A stretch of DNA of 24,534 bases from Cyclostephanos tholiformis (GCA_036939975.1 JALLPB010000127.1:1-24534); one strand, 5' to 3'. Counted from the stretch's first letter, positions 1 to 9,600 are shown. Numbers and translations are program-made. The notes: generated by a model from the sequence alone, not told the origin.

Positions 1-1426
1 GCCCAGGAGAAGATCAGGATCCTCTGTGTCATTCAGACTATGGTCAACGAACAGCACCTCACTTATGCTGAAGCCGCTTCTGCTCTCAGCATCGACCAGT
101 CCATGATTTCTCGCTGGAGAAAGAAAGAGGCTGTATTAGGTTCAATCGAGAGGCCCGATGCACTACAGCTGCATTTGGGACCTCGTAGCATCCTCTCGGA
201 CATCGAATCGGACCTATTAGAATTCGTTGATACCTGGCGGAGCAAGGGCTTACCTGTGAATCGCATGGCACTCATGCGAAAGGCCCAATCTCTGATTCCC
301 CAGTTGCATAGGAAGTCAGAGCACGCGGTGAAGATGTCGATCTCCCGCTTTATGAAAAAAAATCGACTTGTGCATCGCATGGCCACCCACAAGGCACAGC
401 GACATCCAAGTGAGGTCGAAAACGAGGCCCTCCAATTCCTCGACTACATTCGACCAATTTTAGTCGAACCAAACCGTGATCCCGATTACATGTACAACAT
501 GGATCAGACTCCGATTTGGATGGCGATGGACGACAAGATGACCATCGATAAGGTAGGTACGCGCACAGTGAATTTGCGCACATCAGCGTGCGACACAAAG
601 CGTGTGACAGTGGCAGTCACTTTGACTGCTTCGGGCCGTCGTGTGAAATCGATGGTTGTTTTTAAAGGTAAGAAAAAATATATAAATTACTATTTATCAC
701 GAATCGACTCGTTTCATCGTTTCTTCTCATGTGTTATCCAAAACAGGAAAAAATAATGGGCATATCGCGAAACGCGAACTGCCAACTCTCCCCGTCGACC
801 TCGTCTACGCCTGCCAGGAAAAGGCATGGTTCGACGAGGGCGTGATGGTAAAGTGGATCGACGAGGTCCTGGCGCCTGACCTCGTCAACGCGCCCGAAGG
901 AATTGTGCCCATCCTCTTCCTTGACTCGTTCTCCGTGCACATGAAGGCACGAGTCGTAAACAAGATCCAGGATCTTGGTGTCCAGGTGGAATTCATTCCA
1001 CCTGGATGCACCGGTCTCCTCCAGCCGGTCGATGTCGGCTTCAACAAGGCGTTCAAGGCGAAGGTAAGGGGAGAATACAACTGCTGGCTTCTCCAGCAGG
1101 ATCATAACGTGCCGATTCCAGCAACGTCTCGTCGTCTTGTGGCGGATTGGATCATCGCGGCGGATAAAAATGTCTCCGAAAACACTCGCGTTAATTCTTG
1201 GAGGAAGACAGGGTATTCGTACTTCGGTGTTTTTCGTTCGAACGGTGACTTCGAGGGAGATGACGCGATAGTTGGCGATGATCCGAACCAGCCGGACGAC
1301 TTCGAGCTCGGTGATGGAGGTGACGCAATTGACGGGAACGGTGACGTTTCATTCGATTTGGTGTCGGAGGATGCGGACGTTGATGAAGAGGCGGATGACA
1401 ACGACGATGATGGGGAGATAATGTAA
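1..1426 (+). CDS. pogo/CENP-B-like DDE transposase (5' partial)
   Basis: Cut-and-paste transposase of the Tc1/mariner-pogo type. The frame is open from base 1 through the first ATG at 40, so the start lies upstream. An N-terminal helix-turn-helix is visible (AEAASALSIDQSMISRWRKK). The DDE catalytic core follows: first Asp in YNMDQTPIW (codons near 502-520), second in FLDSFSVHM (near 921-945), third in LLQPVDVGFNK (near 1018-1048). An intron at 668-746 (GTAAG..ACAG, phase 1) joins VVFKG to KNNGHIAKRELP, the usual pogo FKGK..G region; without it the frame stops at 754. The C terminus is a long Asp/Glu-rich tail ending at TAA 1426. All three acidic residues are present and no disruption is visible, so the enzyme could be intact. 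Terminal inverted repeats were not found because the left end is outside the window. Confidence 0.85.
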
Positions 1427-1538
1427 GCAGTACATTTACGACGGGTAATAGTAATATTAATTTATTTGTTTTTAAATTTCAATTATAAAATAATATTATT
1501 TAATTCGTTCATGATTATTTTAATTCATTAATGATTAT
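1427..1538. other. AT-rich spacer between convergent ORFs
   Basis: A strongly AT-rich stretch separates the transposase stop from the stop of the opposing ORF. It contains TTCATGATTA and a related TTCATTAATGATTA a few bases later. It is probably the shared 3' end and polyadenylation region of the two converging genes. No gene is seen. Confidence 0.4.
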
Positions 1539-2027
1539 CTATAGACAACGGACCGGCGCATCCCCAAGTACCTTCGCAACACAGCACCCAAGGTTGCGGT
1601 GGCGCTTCTGTCTCTTTGTTATGTTAAGTGATCGAGGTGAATAAACCTCGATCACGCGCGCGTACATTCCATCGTAATCATCCGCACGACGAATTGCAAG
1701 ATGCCTCGGCAAATAGCCGACCTTGCACGTCATCACCCCATTGCCGACAACGTATGCCACAAGGCAATCCTCCTCATCGCCCGTGGTGGGAGAGATTACC
1801 GTTTCCTTGCGGATACGGACCTTGCTACCCGGGACGAGCTGCATTCCACAGACTTCGTGCGCGTGGCACGACCTGCCGTTCTCACCTGTTTCTGTCCCCA
1901 CAATATCAACCATCGTCCCCCGCAAGCGCTCTGCAAGTAGTGATCGATTCACGACCGGACGGGGAAAAACAGAAACGCCACCATCGGAGGCTTCACGGAC
2001 GAGTACGTGCTGCTGAGATCGCATCAC
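1539..2027 (-). CDS. HIRAN-like ORF, possibly a second gene of the transposon
   Basis: A 162-residue intronless ORF starting MMRSQQHV. I do not recognise a named protein. The middle reads like a HIRAN domain: MVDIVGTE, then CGMQLVPGSKVRIRKE, then an acidic stretch and CLVAYVV, then KVGYLPRHLAIRRADD and MYARVIEVYS. HIRAN domains share the order V-G .. G-x-x-V-x-x-R-E .. D-x-x-A-I-x-V .. VGYLPR-x-x-A and are known, in HLTF, to bind DNA 3' ends. The assignment rests on this pattern only. The ORF ends 112 bases from the transposase stop in convergent orientation, which suggests but does not prove membership of the same element. It could instead be a chance ORF or a host gene remnant. Confidence 0.5.
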   Translation of the reverse strand: MMRSQQHVLVREASDGGVSVFPRPVVNRSLLAERLRGTMVDIVGTETGENGRSCHAHEVCGMQLVPGSKVRIRKETVISPTTGDEEDCLVAYVVGNGVMTCKVGYLPRHLAIRRADDYDGMYARVIEVYSPRSLNITKRQKRHRNLGCCVAKVLGDAPVRCL

Positions 2028-2373
2028 GTACGTCGTCCGGGCGGTGGCTGCCGGAGCGCTGCCCGCCAGAATCTATTTCAAATAGGAAGAAGGACATGAT
2101 GCTCGGGAGAGGTCTTGACGTAGGAATACAGCCCGAACTGAGAATGTGACTGTTGCCTACGTACTCCTTTCGCGTAATATTGCTTACGCCGCGTGAGACT
2201 TACGCCGCGTATCCAACGGTAGGTAGAGGGCGCAGGGGGCGGCGGGGCTCTCTAGGGTAGGGATAGATGCTACAAAAAATGGCGGGAGTTGGCCCAGGCC
2301 GATACGCCACTGATCCTGCTAGCAGCTACCAAGAAAATCACAACCCGCGATCCGTCCTCATCTTCCTTTGAGG
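2028..2373. other. intergenic region with short direct repeat
   Basis: No gene is seen. It holds two copies of CTTACGCCGCGT (2183-2194 and 2199-2210), 16 bases apart, then a G-rich run near 2223-2250. It probably spans the right edge of the transposon region and the promoter of the SmpB gene. No boundary could be fixed. Confidence 0.4.
2183..2210. repeat. two copies of a 12-bp direct repeat
   Basis: CTTACGCCGCGT occurs at 2183-2194 and 2199-2210, separated by GAGA. It could be a transposase binding site near an element end, a promoter element or chance. Only two copies are visible. Confidence 0.5.
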
Positions 2374-3136
2374 ATGCCAACATCTGCTGGGTTCTCAGCC
2401 ATTTTACTAGCGGTGCTATTGCCCCTCCGAGGCATTTGTCTCGCCGACGCCCTCTTGCGACCGAATGTATCGATCGTTACCCATCGCGTGATGCAACAAC
2501 GCCGACATCATCTCGTTGCGCCTCTACAACTGAAACGCGGCGGGACGAAGAAAAAGAAAGACAGGGGGAATACCATCACCGTGAACAAGCTAGCATTCCG
2601 AAATTACGAGGTTCTTGAAAAATGGGAGGCGGGTATATCTTTGCTAGGGACCGAAGTCAAAAGGTGAGATCGGAATGTGAATAAATCGTATCATCAACTT
2701 CAACAAATTTCGACGGGGCAACACAACTTACGCTAAAACGAAAAAATACAAAAACAATCATCTCAGCATAAGGGACGGGAAAATGAATATAAGAGATGGA
2801 TACATCAAGCCGAATAAAAACGGGCGATCCTGCCAATTAATGAATGTTCACATTGGCAAGCATGCGACTGCTGGGGAATTTTTCCAGCACGAGGAACGTC
2901 GTCCGAGGGACCTACTGCTGAACAAGCAGGAGGCGAGGCGATTATTACAAAAAACCGACAGGATGCTAGGGATGACCGTGGTTCCGTTGAAGGCGTATTG
3001 GAATGAACAAAATAAGGTTAAATTCGAGATAGGCCTCTGTCGTGGAAAGAACGTAAGGGACAAAAGAGAGGATATCAAGGAGAGGGAGGACAGGAGGGAT
3101 ACCAATCGAATGATAAAGAACTTTAATTCCATGTGA
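2374..3136 (+). CDS. smpB: SsrA-binding protein SmpB, probably plastid-targeted
   Basis: SmpB binds tmRNA and brings it to stalled ribosomes for trans-translation. Exons are 2374-2663 and 2773-3136. The intron (GTGAGA..ATAAG, phase 2) joins GTEVKR to DGKMNIRDGY, giving 217 residues. Family features seen: NYEVLEKWEAGISLLGTEVK, HIGKHATAGEFF, RRPRDLLLNKQEARRLL, MTVVPLKAYWN and the basic C terminus FEIGLCRGKNVRDKREDIKE followed by R/K-rich residues. The protein begins MPTSAGFSAILLAVLLPLRG, a signal-peptide-like segment, then LADALLRPN and a basic stretch before the SmpB core. With a bacterial-type SmpB this suggests a bipartite plastid leader; diatom plastid genomes are known to encode tmRNA. The ATG at 2374 is the first in this frame. 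The cleavage motif lacks the usual Phe, so targeting is inferred. Confidence 0.92.
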
Positions 3137-3324
3137 TCTATCGTAAGAAAAACATCGTATCGTTCTGTTCTAATGCGTCATTCTAGGAATGTATTTAATC
3201 AGAGTACAACTGCGAAGTCGATCACGTATTTGAAAAAATATAGACAAACCTCTCTACCCATATTTTAACCGAATTTATCCCTGATAAATTCGTTACTCGA
3301 CGGAATATGCTCAGAAACAGAGTG

Positions 3325-3859
3325 CTATTTCGCCATCATTTCTTTCAATTTTCCAGACTTGGCCGCAGCCTGAGTAACGTCATTCCCACCCAAATGCTTG
3401 CCCTTGATAAACACATTAGGAACAGTCCTCTGCCCGGTCATGTCCAGCAACGCACTTTGAATTTCTGCCCCGTTTTCGAGTTTGTCAAGTTCGATAATCT
3501 TGGCATCAACTTTCATGCCACTGAAAAGTTGCTTCGTAGATGTGCAATAAGGGCAGAAAGTTTTGGAGAAGACGACTACCTAACGGAAGTGATGCATGAG
3601 TTGTTGGATAACGAGGAGATGACATGAATGACATCGGATCCAACTGTTCAAATGAGCGAAAGATGCGTTACGAAAATATTGACCATCGATGGACTCAACT
3701 CACATCATTCGAAGCAATCTCAGACTTGGCGAAATCGATTGGTGAAACCATGGCAATGGTAGAGCACCGTCTTATGATTGATGGAGCGGAGTGTCGAGTG
3801 AATGCTACGGCTGATCCGGATAGGGCGATTACCCCTAGCATTGCGCAGACAATCTTCAT
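3325..3859 (-). CDS. dithiol glutaredoxin, plastid-targeted
   Basis: A glutathione-dependent thiol oxidoreductase. Exon 1 is 3859-3704 and exon 2 is 3579-3325, separated by an intron with GTGAGT..CGTTAG ends, phase 0; the product is 136 residues. The junction reads IASND|VVVFSKTFCPYC, with active site CPYC, then TVPNVFIKGKHLGGNDV carrying the cis-Pro TVP and the GG-x-D glutathione-binding motif. The first residues, MKIVCAMLGVIALSGSAVAF, are a signal peptide ending in an AVAF motif of the ASAF type. A Ser/Arg-rich transit-like stretch then runs to about residue 38. This is strong evidence for import into a four-membrane plastid. The gene converges with SmpB (188 bases between stops) and diverges from the dynactin gene (216 bases between starts). 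Confidence 0.93.
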
Positions 3860-4075
3860 AATCTTAGTATTATTATGAGGCAATATCTTGAGATGTGTTG
3901 GACGAAGAGGCGGGGGCGTGGCGTTGCTCCGAATGACGCAGCAATGAGAGATCGTACCTAATACAGAATGACGCGGCCGGCCGTAGGCGATGGCATAGAT
4001 ACCGTACGGTACCATACATACATACAATTCAAACTTACAACTACTTACATACTGGCATCACATAAAACCACTCTC

Positions 4076-5746
4076 ATGGCGGCCTCTCTCGACGATTTCG
4101 TCCTCTACGTCGATCATGCGAATCATCTTACCCCCCTCACCCTAGCGTACCATGCTACCGCATCCAGGCATCTAACATCCGGCCGATCTGATGTCATACC
4201 CCCATCCACGACGGTTGAAATCGACTCCGCGTATTGCCCGCGATCACTTACTTTTTGCGATGTGGCCTCGGCCCTATCAGGGGACGGCGGTTGCAAGGAT
4301 TGCCCCGTGTGCTTCAGTCCGGTGTCGATTTCAATCGATGAGAACGTTTCTGGTCCGGCATCGAATGGTCGCCTGGTGTGTCACTATCTATGCGGATACT
4401 GTCAGTGGTCTTCTCGGGAGTGTGGTGTAACATCTAACGCCGACAAATTGCTCGAATATTCAACCTCAAATGACACGGACGCATCAATGGAAGACGATTT
4501 AGAGAAACAAAGGGGAGTAGCTATTTCAGATATATCCAGAGAGCTGTACGTTTGTTTGCAACATCGAATCTCGGAGAAAAATAAGGATGTGGATACATTA
4601 TTCAATTCCATTATTACAATATGGGCGGAAAGAGAGCAGGAAGAACAACGGAGAAAACGCATGAATTTTGGGACGACTATGATGACTCAAAGAGATGTCG
4701 ATCGCGGAGTCAACAGTTGGTCACGGGAAATTCTGGAGGAATCTCTGTTGGAAAAGAGGAAGGCTATGGACACTCTGCATATCAGTTGCAAGGCCGATTT
4801 TGTCAGGGGCCATATTAATTTGGGTGATTCCTCTGGAATCCCAGATAATTTACCAACTTCACATCAAATGGCGGCTCAAATGTCAATAACTGCAATCACA
4901 CCGCAATCTCGCTCTGATCTGTTGCCACTACCTGTGAATTACCGAGCGAGGGTGAGTCGACGATGTCGTGCAGAGTTGGCTGCGGGCAGGACGGGGATAT
5001 TGATCAAACCCAAACTCAATCCCTTGGAAGGCGATACAAGTTTAAGGACCGGCCATGGACAGTGGTGGAAGAAAGATTCAAGTGCTCTCCACGTTGTACC
5101 GCGAGTGCGAGTGTGTCGACAAGGAGCGGACTATACTTGTCATAAGTACGCAGCACTATTGAAAGTTAAGAATCCGACTTTGAATAAGATCCGCCTTCGG
5201 CTCTCCGGCCCGCTAAATTCCGAAGTTGATAAGGAGGATACCAAGGATACTCCCGCCCACCCCATCGACCCACGTGAACTCCAAAATATACTTGTTAATC
5301 CGTTTTCAGAATCATTCGTCCAAGGTCGCCTTTGTTCTACGGATGCCATGTCGTCCTTCACGCCTACGGACTTTTTTGTTTTAGAACCTGCGGATGATCC
5401 ATTTTTGGATGTAGGTAAAGGCAAAGAAGGCGACCCATCGGAAGTGAGAGATTGGGATGCAATGGCGATACTAGGCGCGCTCGACATTGGGAAAACCTCA
5501 AAGTTGCGGATAGTAGCCACAATGGGTGATACTGCGTGGATTGAGTTGGTAGTGTTCAATACTGACACCGCTAACGACGACATTTCGTCTGACATCGCGT
5601 ATACAAACGTTCACTTGGCAGTACCGCTTGCTCTACAGATTGAGGTTGGGAACGGTTCGTGGGAGGCCGCGGGCATACCAAGGCGGGATATCCCTGCGGA
5701 AGACGAGGATTTGGTCACGCTAAATATATTTGCTTTGTTGCGCTAA
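4076..5746 (+). CDS. DCTN4: dynactin subunit 4 (p62)-like protein
   Basis: p62 sits at the pointed end of the dynactin Arp filament and helps dynein attach to cargo and membranes. The single-exon product is 556 residues from MAASLDDFVLYVDH. The start was chosen over the in-frame ATG at 3968 because the upstream residues do not look family-like. Family features: EIDSAYCPRSL (51-58 region), GCKDCPVCFSPVSI (72-85), then YLCGYCQWSSRECG (104-117), the diagnostic p62 box. Further on are LLPLPVNYRARVSRRC.., GILIKPKLNPLEGD and a C-terminal beta-rich part with DWDAMAILGALDIGKTSKLRI. Compared with animal p62 as I remember it, the first Cys cluster is missing and one Cys of the second is Ser. A coiled-coil-like charged region covers roughly residues 165-230. 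Confidence 0.82.
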   Translation: MAASLDDFVLYVDHANHLTPLTLAYHATASRHLTSGRSDVIPPSTTVEIDSAYCPRSLTFCDVASALSGDGGCKDCPVCFSPVSISIDENVSGPASNGRLVCHYLCGYCQWSSRECGVTSNADKLLEYSTSNDTDASMEDDLEKQRGVAISDISRELYVCLQHRISEKNKDVDTLFNSIITIWAEREQEEQRRKRMNFGTTMMTQRDVDRGVNSWSREILEESLLEKRKAMDTLHISCKADFVRGHINLGDSSGIPDNLPTSHQMAAQMSITAITPQSRSDLLPLPVNYRARVSRRCRAELAAGRTGILIKPKLNPLEGDTSLRTGHGQWWKKDSSALHVVPRVRVCRQGADYTCHKYAALLKVKNPTLNKIRLRLSGPLNSEVDKEDTKDTPAHPIDPRELQNILVNPFSESFVQGRLCSTDAMSSFTPTDFFVLEPADDPFLDVGKGKEGDPSEVRDWDAMAILGALDIGKTSKLRIVATMGDTAWIELVVFNTDTANDDISSDIAYTNVHLAVPLALQIEVGNGSWEAAGIPRRDIPAEDEDLVTLNIFALLR

Positions 5747-5915
5747 TTACTCATTTTCTCTTTCCATTCGAGGTTAAAAGGTTTCCATTTTCCATAAGGC
5801 AATTTACGAATTGGTTGGGTGACCGTTGCGAGTTTGTAAGACGACATTTCGTTGCGACGAGAATGACGTCGGCAGTGATAGGATACTTCTGCATGTATTT
5901 CAGAGATTTTTATTC

Positions 5916-6767
5916 CTAGATTAAGAGTAATAATTCTGCATCTGCCAACGGCATCTGCAATCCCTTTCGTGCATGACGTCGACACTTTCCAATAAGTACG
6001 TAAGAAAAGGGAATCCAACATTCCTTTGGTGGCACATCCCACTCTCGCGCATTCTGTTCGCCAATCTCGCTCTCGTTACGTTCATCTTGATGCACTTTTT
6101 CTTCATGGGCAGTATGTTTGTTGTTGACCACATCGTTCGGTGAAGGTTCCGTTCCTACAATACCTTCGGTACCGACGATGCAGGCAGGGGTCACTCCGGA
6201 GGCCATGGCAGGAATGAAAGAATCGCCGACAGCAGCTGCTACCGTGATTGTAGCACTTTCATTGCGATGTGACCCCTTTCCCGGGTCCAGATGAGCGCTT
6301 GAAGGTAACGGGGAACCATCAAAGGTTGGGATGGCCTCCTTCGCATGCACGTTCTTCGATTGATCTGATAAAGGTACAACCCTTTCGAGGGCTTCAATTT
6401 TAACGCCCTCGGCGCTGTGTGCGGGGTTCTGTCCATCATTGACATTCATTATAACATTGACAAGGACGAGGAGGAACATCGTGTTGAAAATTAAGATGAC
6501 GACGATGGCAATCCCCATCGTTGTACTCCATGATACTGTTGGCTTGCTACTGCAACTTCTCCCCTCCTCGCCATTTCGCGCCTTATAGTCGTCCATCGTA
6601 GTAGACCGCTGGGTGGTGCTCACTGTCCCGTCGATGATACCACGCGTCGTTGGTAGCACCCATGATGTTTCTCCGCCCGGTCTGTGATAATACTCTCTAC
6701 CGGATGTTGGATCGTGGAATGCGTACCACACATCGGTGTCGTCCTTGCCCCGGCGCGTATTATCCAT
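5916..6767 (-). CDS. WW-domain single-pass membrane protein
   Basis: A 283-residue protein from MDNTRRGKDD. Upstream codons in frame to 6872 contain no ATG, so this is the first usable start. Residues 13-40 form a WW domain (VWYAFHDPTSGREYYHRP then ETSWVLP) with W14, the YY pair, W36 and the final Pro; WW domains bind proline-rich peptides. A hydrophobic segment at about 84-107 (MGIAIVVILIFNTMFLLVLV) is the only clear membrane span. The remainder is low-complexity and acidic. No signal peptide precedes the WW domain, so it probably faces the cytosol (inference). I do not recognise a named family. The gene converges with the dynactin gene, 169 bases between stops. Confidence 0.72.
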   Translation of the reverse strand: MDNTRRGKDDTDVWYAFHDPTSGREYYHRPGGETSWVLPTTRGIIDGTVSTTQRSTTMDDYKARNGEEGRSCSSKPTVSWSTTMGIAIVVILIFNTMFLLVLVNVIMNVNDGQNPAHSAEGVKIEALERVVPLSDQSKNVHAKEAIPTFDGSPLPSSAHLDPGKGSHRNESATITVAAAVGDSFIPAMASGVTPACIVGTEGIVGTEPSPNDVVNNKHTAHEEKVHQDERNESEIGEQNAREWDVPPKECWIPFSYVLIGKCRRHARKGLQMPLADAELLLLI

Positions 6768-7174
6768 CCTTCGTTCCGCAAGTTCACGGCGCCGCTTCAA
6801 AGAGATGAAATGCCCCCTTGTTATTATTTGTGGCTTGGTAAACCACTTGATTTCTTCTTTACGCACCACCACCAGCCTCTAGAGTAGAGAGATGATGATT
6901 GATGATGTCCTCTCTCGCACTGGGAAGGTTTTCACGCCACGATCGCGCAATGGCGCGCTTTAAAATAAAGTACTGTAGGTACTAAAAAATAATACTTACT
7001 GTGCAATGGTAGGGAATTTCGGGGCTGCCCCCCAACATTCAGATTGGCGATACCTTGAGAGGACAGCGATAGTTCACCCCTTTTACAGCAATGCGCCATA
7101 AAAAATTACTACTATTCGGTAGTAGAGAACCATAATACTATTATTATTACTTCGATAGAGAAGTAGATGTCGTT
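6768..7174. promoter_or_regulatory. shared upstream region of divergent genes
   Basis: 407 bases between the starts of the WW protein gene and the WDR76-like gene, so it should hold both promoters. The part just before 7175 is AT-rich (ACTATTATTATTACTTCG). No recognised promoter motif, RNA gene or repeat was found. Confidence 0.45.
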
Positions 7175-9600
7175 ATGCCGAAACAACAGGCATCCTTGCT
7201 CTCCTTCTTCGGTAAGGGTGGCAAGAAACGTCCCGCGAACGACGAAGACGACGACGGCATCACAGGCAACGGCAGCGCATCGCCCTCATCGTCGTCATCG
7301 TCGTCATCACAGTCGCCATCGCCTCGGGGGGGGGCACCTGCCGCCATCGGGCGAATCGAGCGAACGAACGATCGCGCGTCCGACGACGACTTCCGCGCGG
7401 ATGTCACCGTAGACGACACGCCCGATGCATCCGCCTCCGCGGCCGTCGTCGACGACGACGTCGCGGCATCGCCTACCGCGGCGGTCGTCCCCGTCGACGT
7501 CGTAGACGTCGCCGAATCGAGCGACGCAGACGACGACTCCACCCATCCCCCGTCGCCGTCGTCATCCGCGGAGGATGATTCCATCGACGACGGGGATGGC
7601 GGTGGGGGCGAGGTCGATGACGATGACGGCCCACCGCGACGTCGGAATGACTGCGACGACTGCGACGACGGTTATCGAAAATCGGAGTACGAACTGTTAC
7701 GCGAGAGGAACATCGCGCGGAACAACGCCCGGTTACGGGAGTTGGGATTGCTCCTCGATGTACGTGCCCCCGAGGTCCGCGATGGAACGGGGGATGGTAG
7801 TGGTGTGGGTCGAGCTAGGCGGAAGACGACGACGACGACGACGACGACGAAGAATCGATGGAGGGAGGTGGGCGAACGTCGGGGGACATCGACGAACGCC
7901 TATCCCACGAGGAGGTCGACGAGGCTGACGGGGCCGATATCGGGATACACCGACGGTGGCGGAGCGAGGGGGATAACGTCTTCTTCTCCGAAGGGTAACG
8001 ACGACGCGATGGAATCGTCGACGACGGCGACGGCGACGGCGATGGAAGCGGAGGAATTCACCGTTTCGCCCCTCGTGGAATACCTGATTTCGACGAGCGA
8101 AAACGGCGGCGGCGAAGACGGTGGTGGAAATGACGATGCCATGGGGACGAGGAGGGACGACGACGATGAGAAAATGGCATTCTCGAGGCGTTTCGTCGAA
8201 CTGGGGGGGAAGCGGGGGACGAGGAGGACCCTCGTGCCGTGCGGACCGCGACTCGTTCCTCCAGTGGGATTGAATGCGATCTACAGCCTCCAATTCCATA
8301 ATACGAATCTCGACGGGGCCGACGACGGCGATCTTCCCCCTTGGGTGGTGGGGGCCGGCAAGGCGGGGATCGTCGCACTGTGGAACTGCTCCTCACGTAA
8401 AAAGACGGTCAACGGCAGTGCCGATGGCGGCGATGGTGATGATCATGATGATCGGGGTCGATACTTGGATCCGGTCATTTCTTGGAAGGGACACGGTGGA
8501 CGATGGGTCGCCGACGCGCGCTTCATCTCCCCGCCTCCCCCGTCGCATTCCTCTCCTCTCTCTTACGATGATGTAGGCGGATGCTCCGCCGCCTCGTCGT
8601 CCTCGTCGTCGTCGGTGCCAAGCCGATTGCTAACGGCGGGCAACGATGGCACCGTCTGTCATTGGGACCTGACGTCCACGTCCGTGAGGACGGGGGCGCC
8701 GAGGCTCGTCGGTCAAAGTAACAAGGCGCTCCACGCGAGCGGCATATTCTCGATGGACGTTCGTGTATCATCATCCTTTTCTTATTCGGGGGACGAGCGT
8801 ATTGTCACTGGGAGCAAGGACAAGACAATCGCCGTCACTACGTTGTACAGACTTGACGATCCTCCGCTCTGGAGGTCCGATTTTCATTCGGCGAAGGTCG
8901 GCTCCGTGTGTTTTTCGTCATCCCCCGTCAACCCGCTGATCGCATCGGCGTCGGACGACGGACTCGTAGCCGTACACGATGCAAGACTAGATGGTATCGG
9001 GGGTGGAGGCGGCGGCAATGCCGTGGTGGTGAAGTTGGAGGGTGCGCATTTCAAGCCCCACTCGGCTATCTGGATGCCGGGGTCTGACGGTATTTTCGTG
9101 ACAGGTGGGTCCTTGTTGTTGTTGTTTTTTTCCACACTTCAATACTGATTTGTGCTAAGTGCATTTACTCAAACTGTTTTGTGTGCAATCATCGTAACGC
9201 ATGGACAACATTTAATAATAAAGCTGGACTTGATGAGTTGATCAAACTGTGGGATCTTAGGAACACCGCCTCCCCCATTGCATCAATCCATGGTCACGTA
9301 CCCGTCAGTTGCAAGAAATTGAAGCGCATTCATCGCCCGACATTTCTTAATACTACTGCATCTTCGTCTAATTCTTCATTGGAGTCATATATTATATCGG
9401 GCGGCGAGAATAGTCATTCGATATCCATGTTTCAACTTTTGCTGAGTACAGATTCTCGCGATGGATGTCCACTGCAGTCTGTATTCAGTCGAGGCAAGTT
9501 ACCCATGGATGCTGGCGATATAGGCAGCTTAGCTGTTTATGGGCGAAATGTGGCAGTTGCCGCTGAGGGTGGTGAAGTTTTACTCCTCTCGCTGAGCTGA
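7175..9600 (+). CDS. WDR76: WDR76/CMR1-like WD40 protein with N-terminal PIP box
   Basis: Exons are 7175-9104 and 9224-9600 (intron GTGGGT..ATAAAG, phase 1), 768 residues. The junction reads VTAGLDELIKLWDLRN. A PIP box QASLLSFF is at residues 5-12 (Q5, L8, F11, F12), predicting PCNA binding. An acidic low-complexity region follows. Next is EYELLRERNIARNNARLREL, which matches the signature helix before the propeller in WDR76/Cmr1, and then PTRRSTRLTG, also typical. WD repeats include IYSLQFH..VVGAGKAGIVALWN, RLLTAGNDGTVCHWDL, RIVTGSKDKTI and LIASASDDGLVAVHDAR. KLWDLR carries the WDxR motif used by DDB1-CUL4 receptors. Family members act in the DNA damage and replication-stress response and bind chromatin. 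The PIP box is not a feature I know for the animal or yeast proteins. DDB2 was the main alternative. Confidence 0.78.
7825..7850. repeat. GAC trinucleotide run inside CDS
   Basis: About eight GAC units, read as a Thr run (acg frame) in the WDR76-like protein. It lies in the disordered stretch between the EYELLRERN helix and the PTRRSTRL motif. Confidence 0.8.

Noticed and set aside
1628..2149. A 173-codon plus-strand frame opposite the HIRAN-like ORF
   Set aside because: It is Arg/His/Pro-rich without a motif, while the minus-strand frame has the ordered VGYLPR pattern.
3968..4075. N-terminal extension of the dynactin gene from an earlier ATG
   Set aside because: The 36 extra residues do not resemble the family, and the ATG at 4076 gives a start (MAASLDDFVLYV) that aligns with p62.
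7147..8396. Open frames antisense to the WDR76 gene, up to 188 codons
   Set aside because: They are side effects of the triplet bias. The plus-strand frame has the PIP box, signature helix and WD repeats.
7175..9600. WD40 protein as DDB2
   Set aside because: Propeller blades look similar, but the EYELLRERNIARNN helix and PTRRSTRL motif point to WDR76/CMR1.
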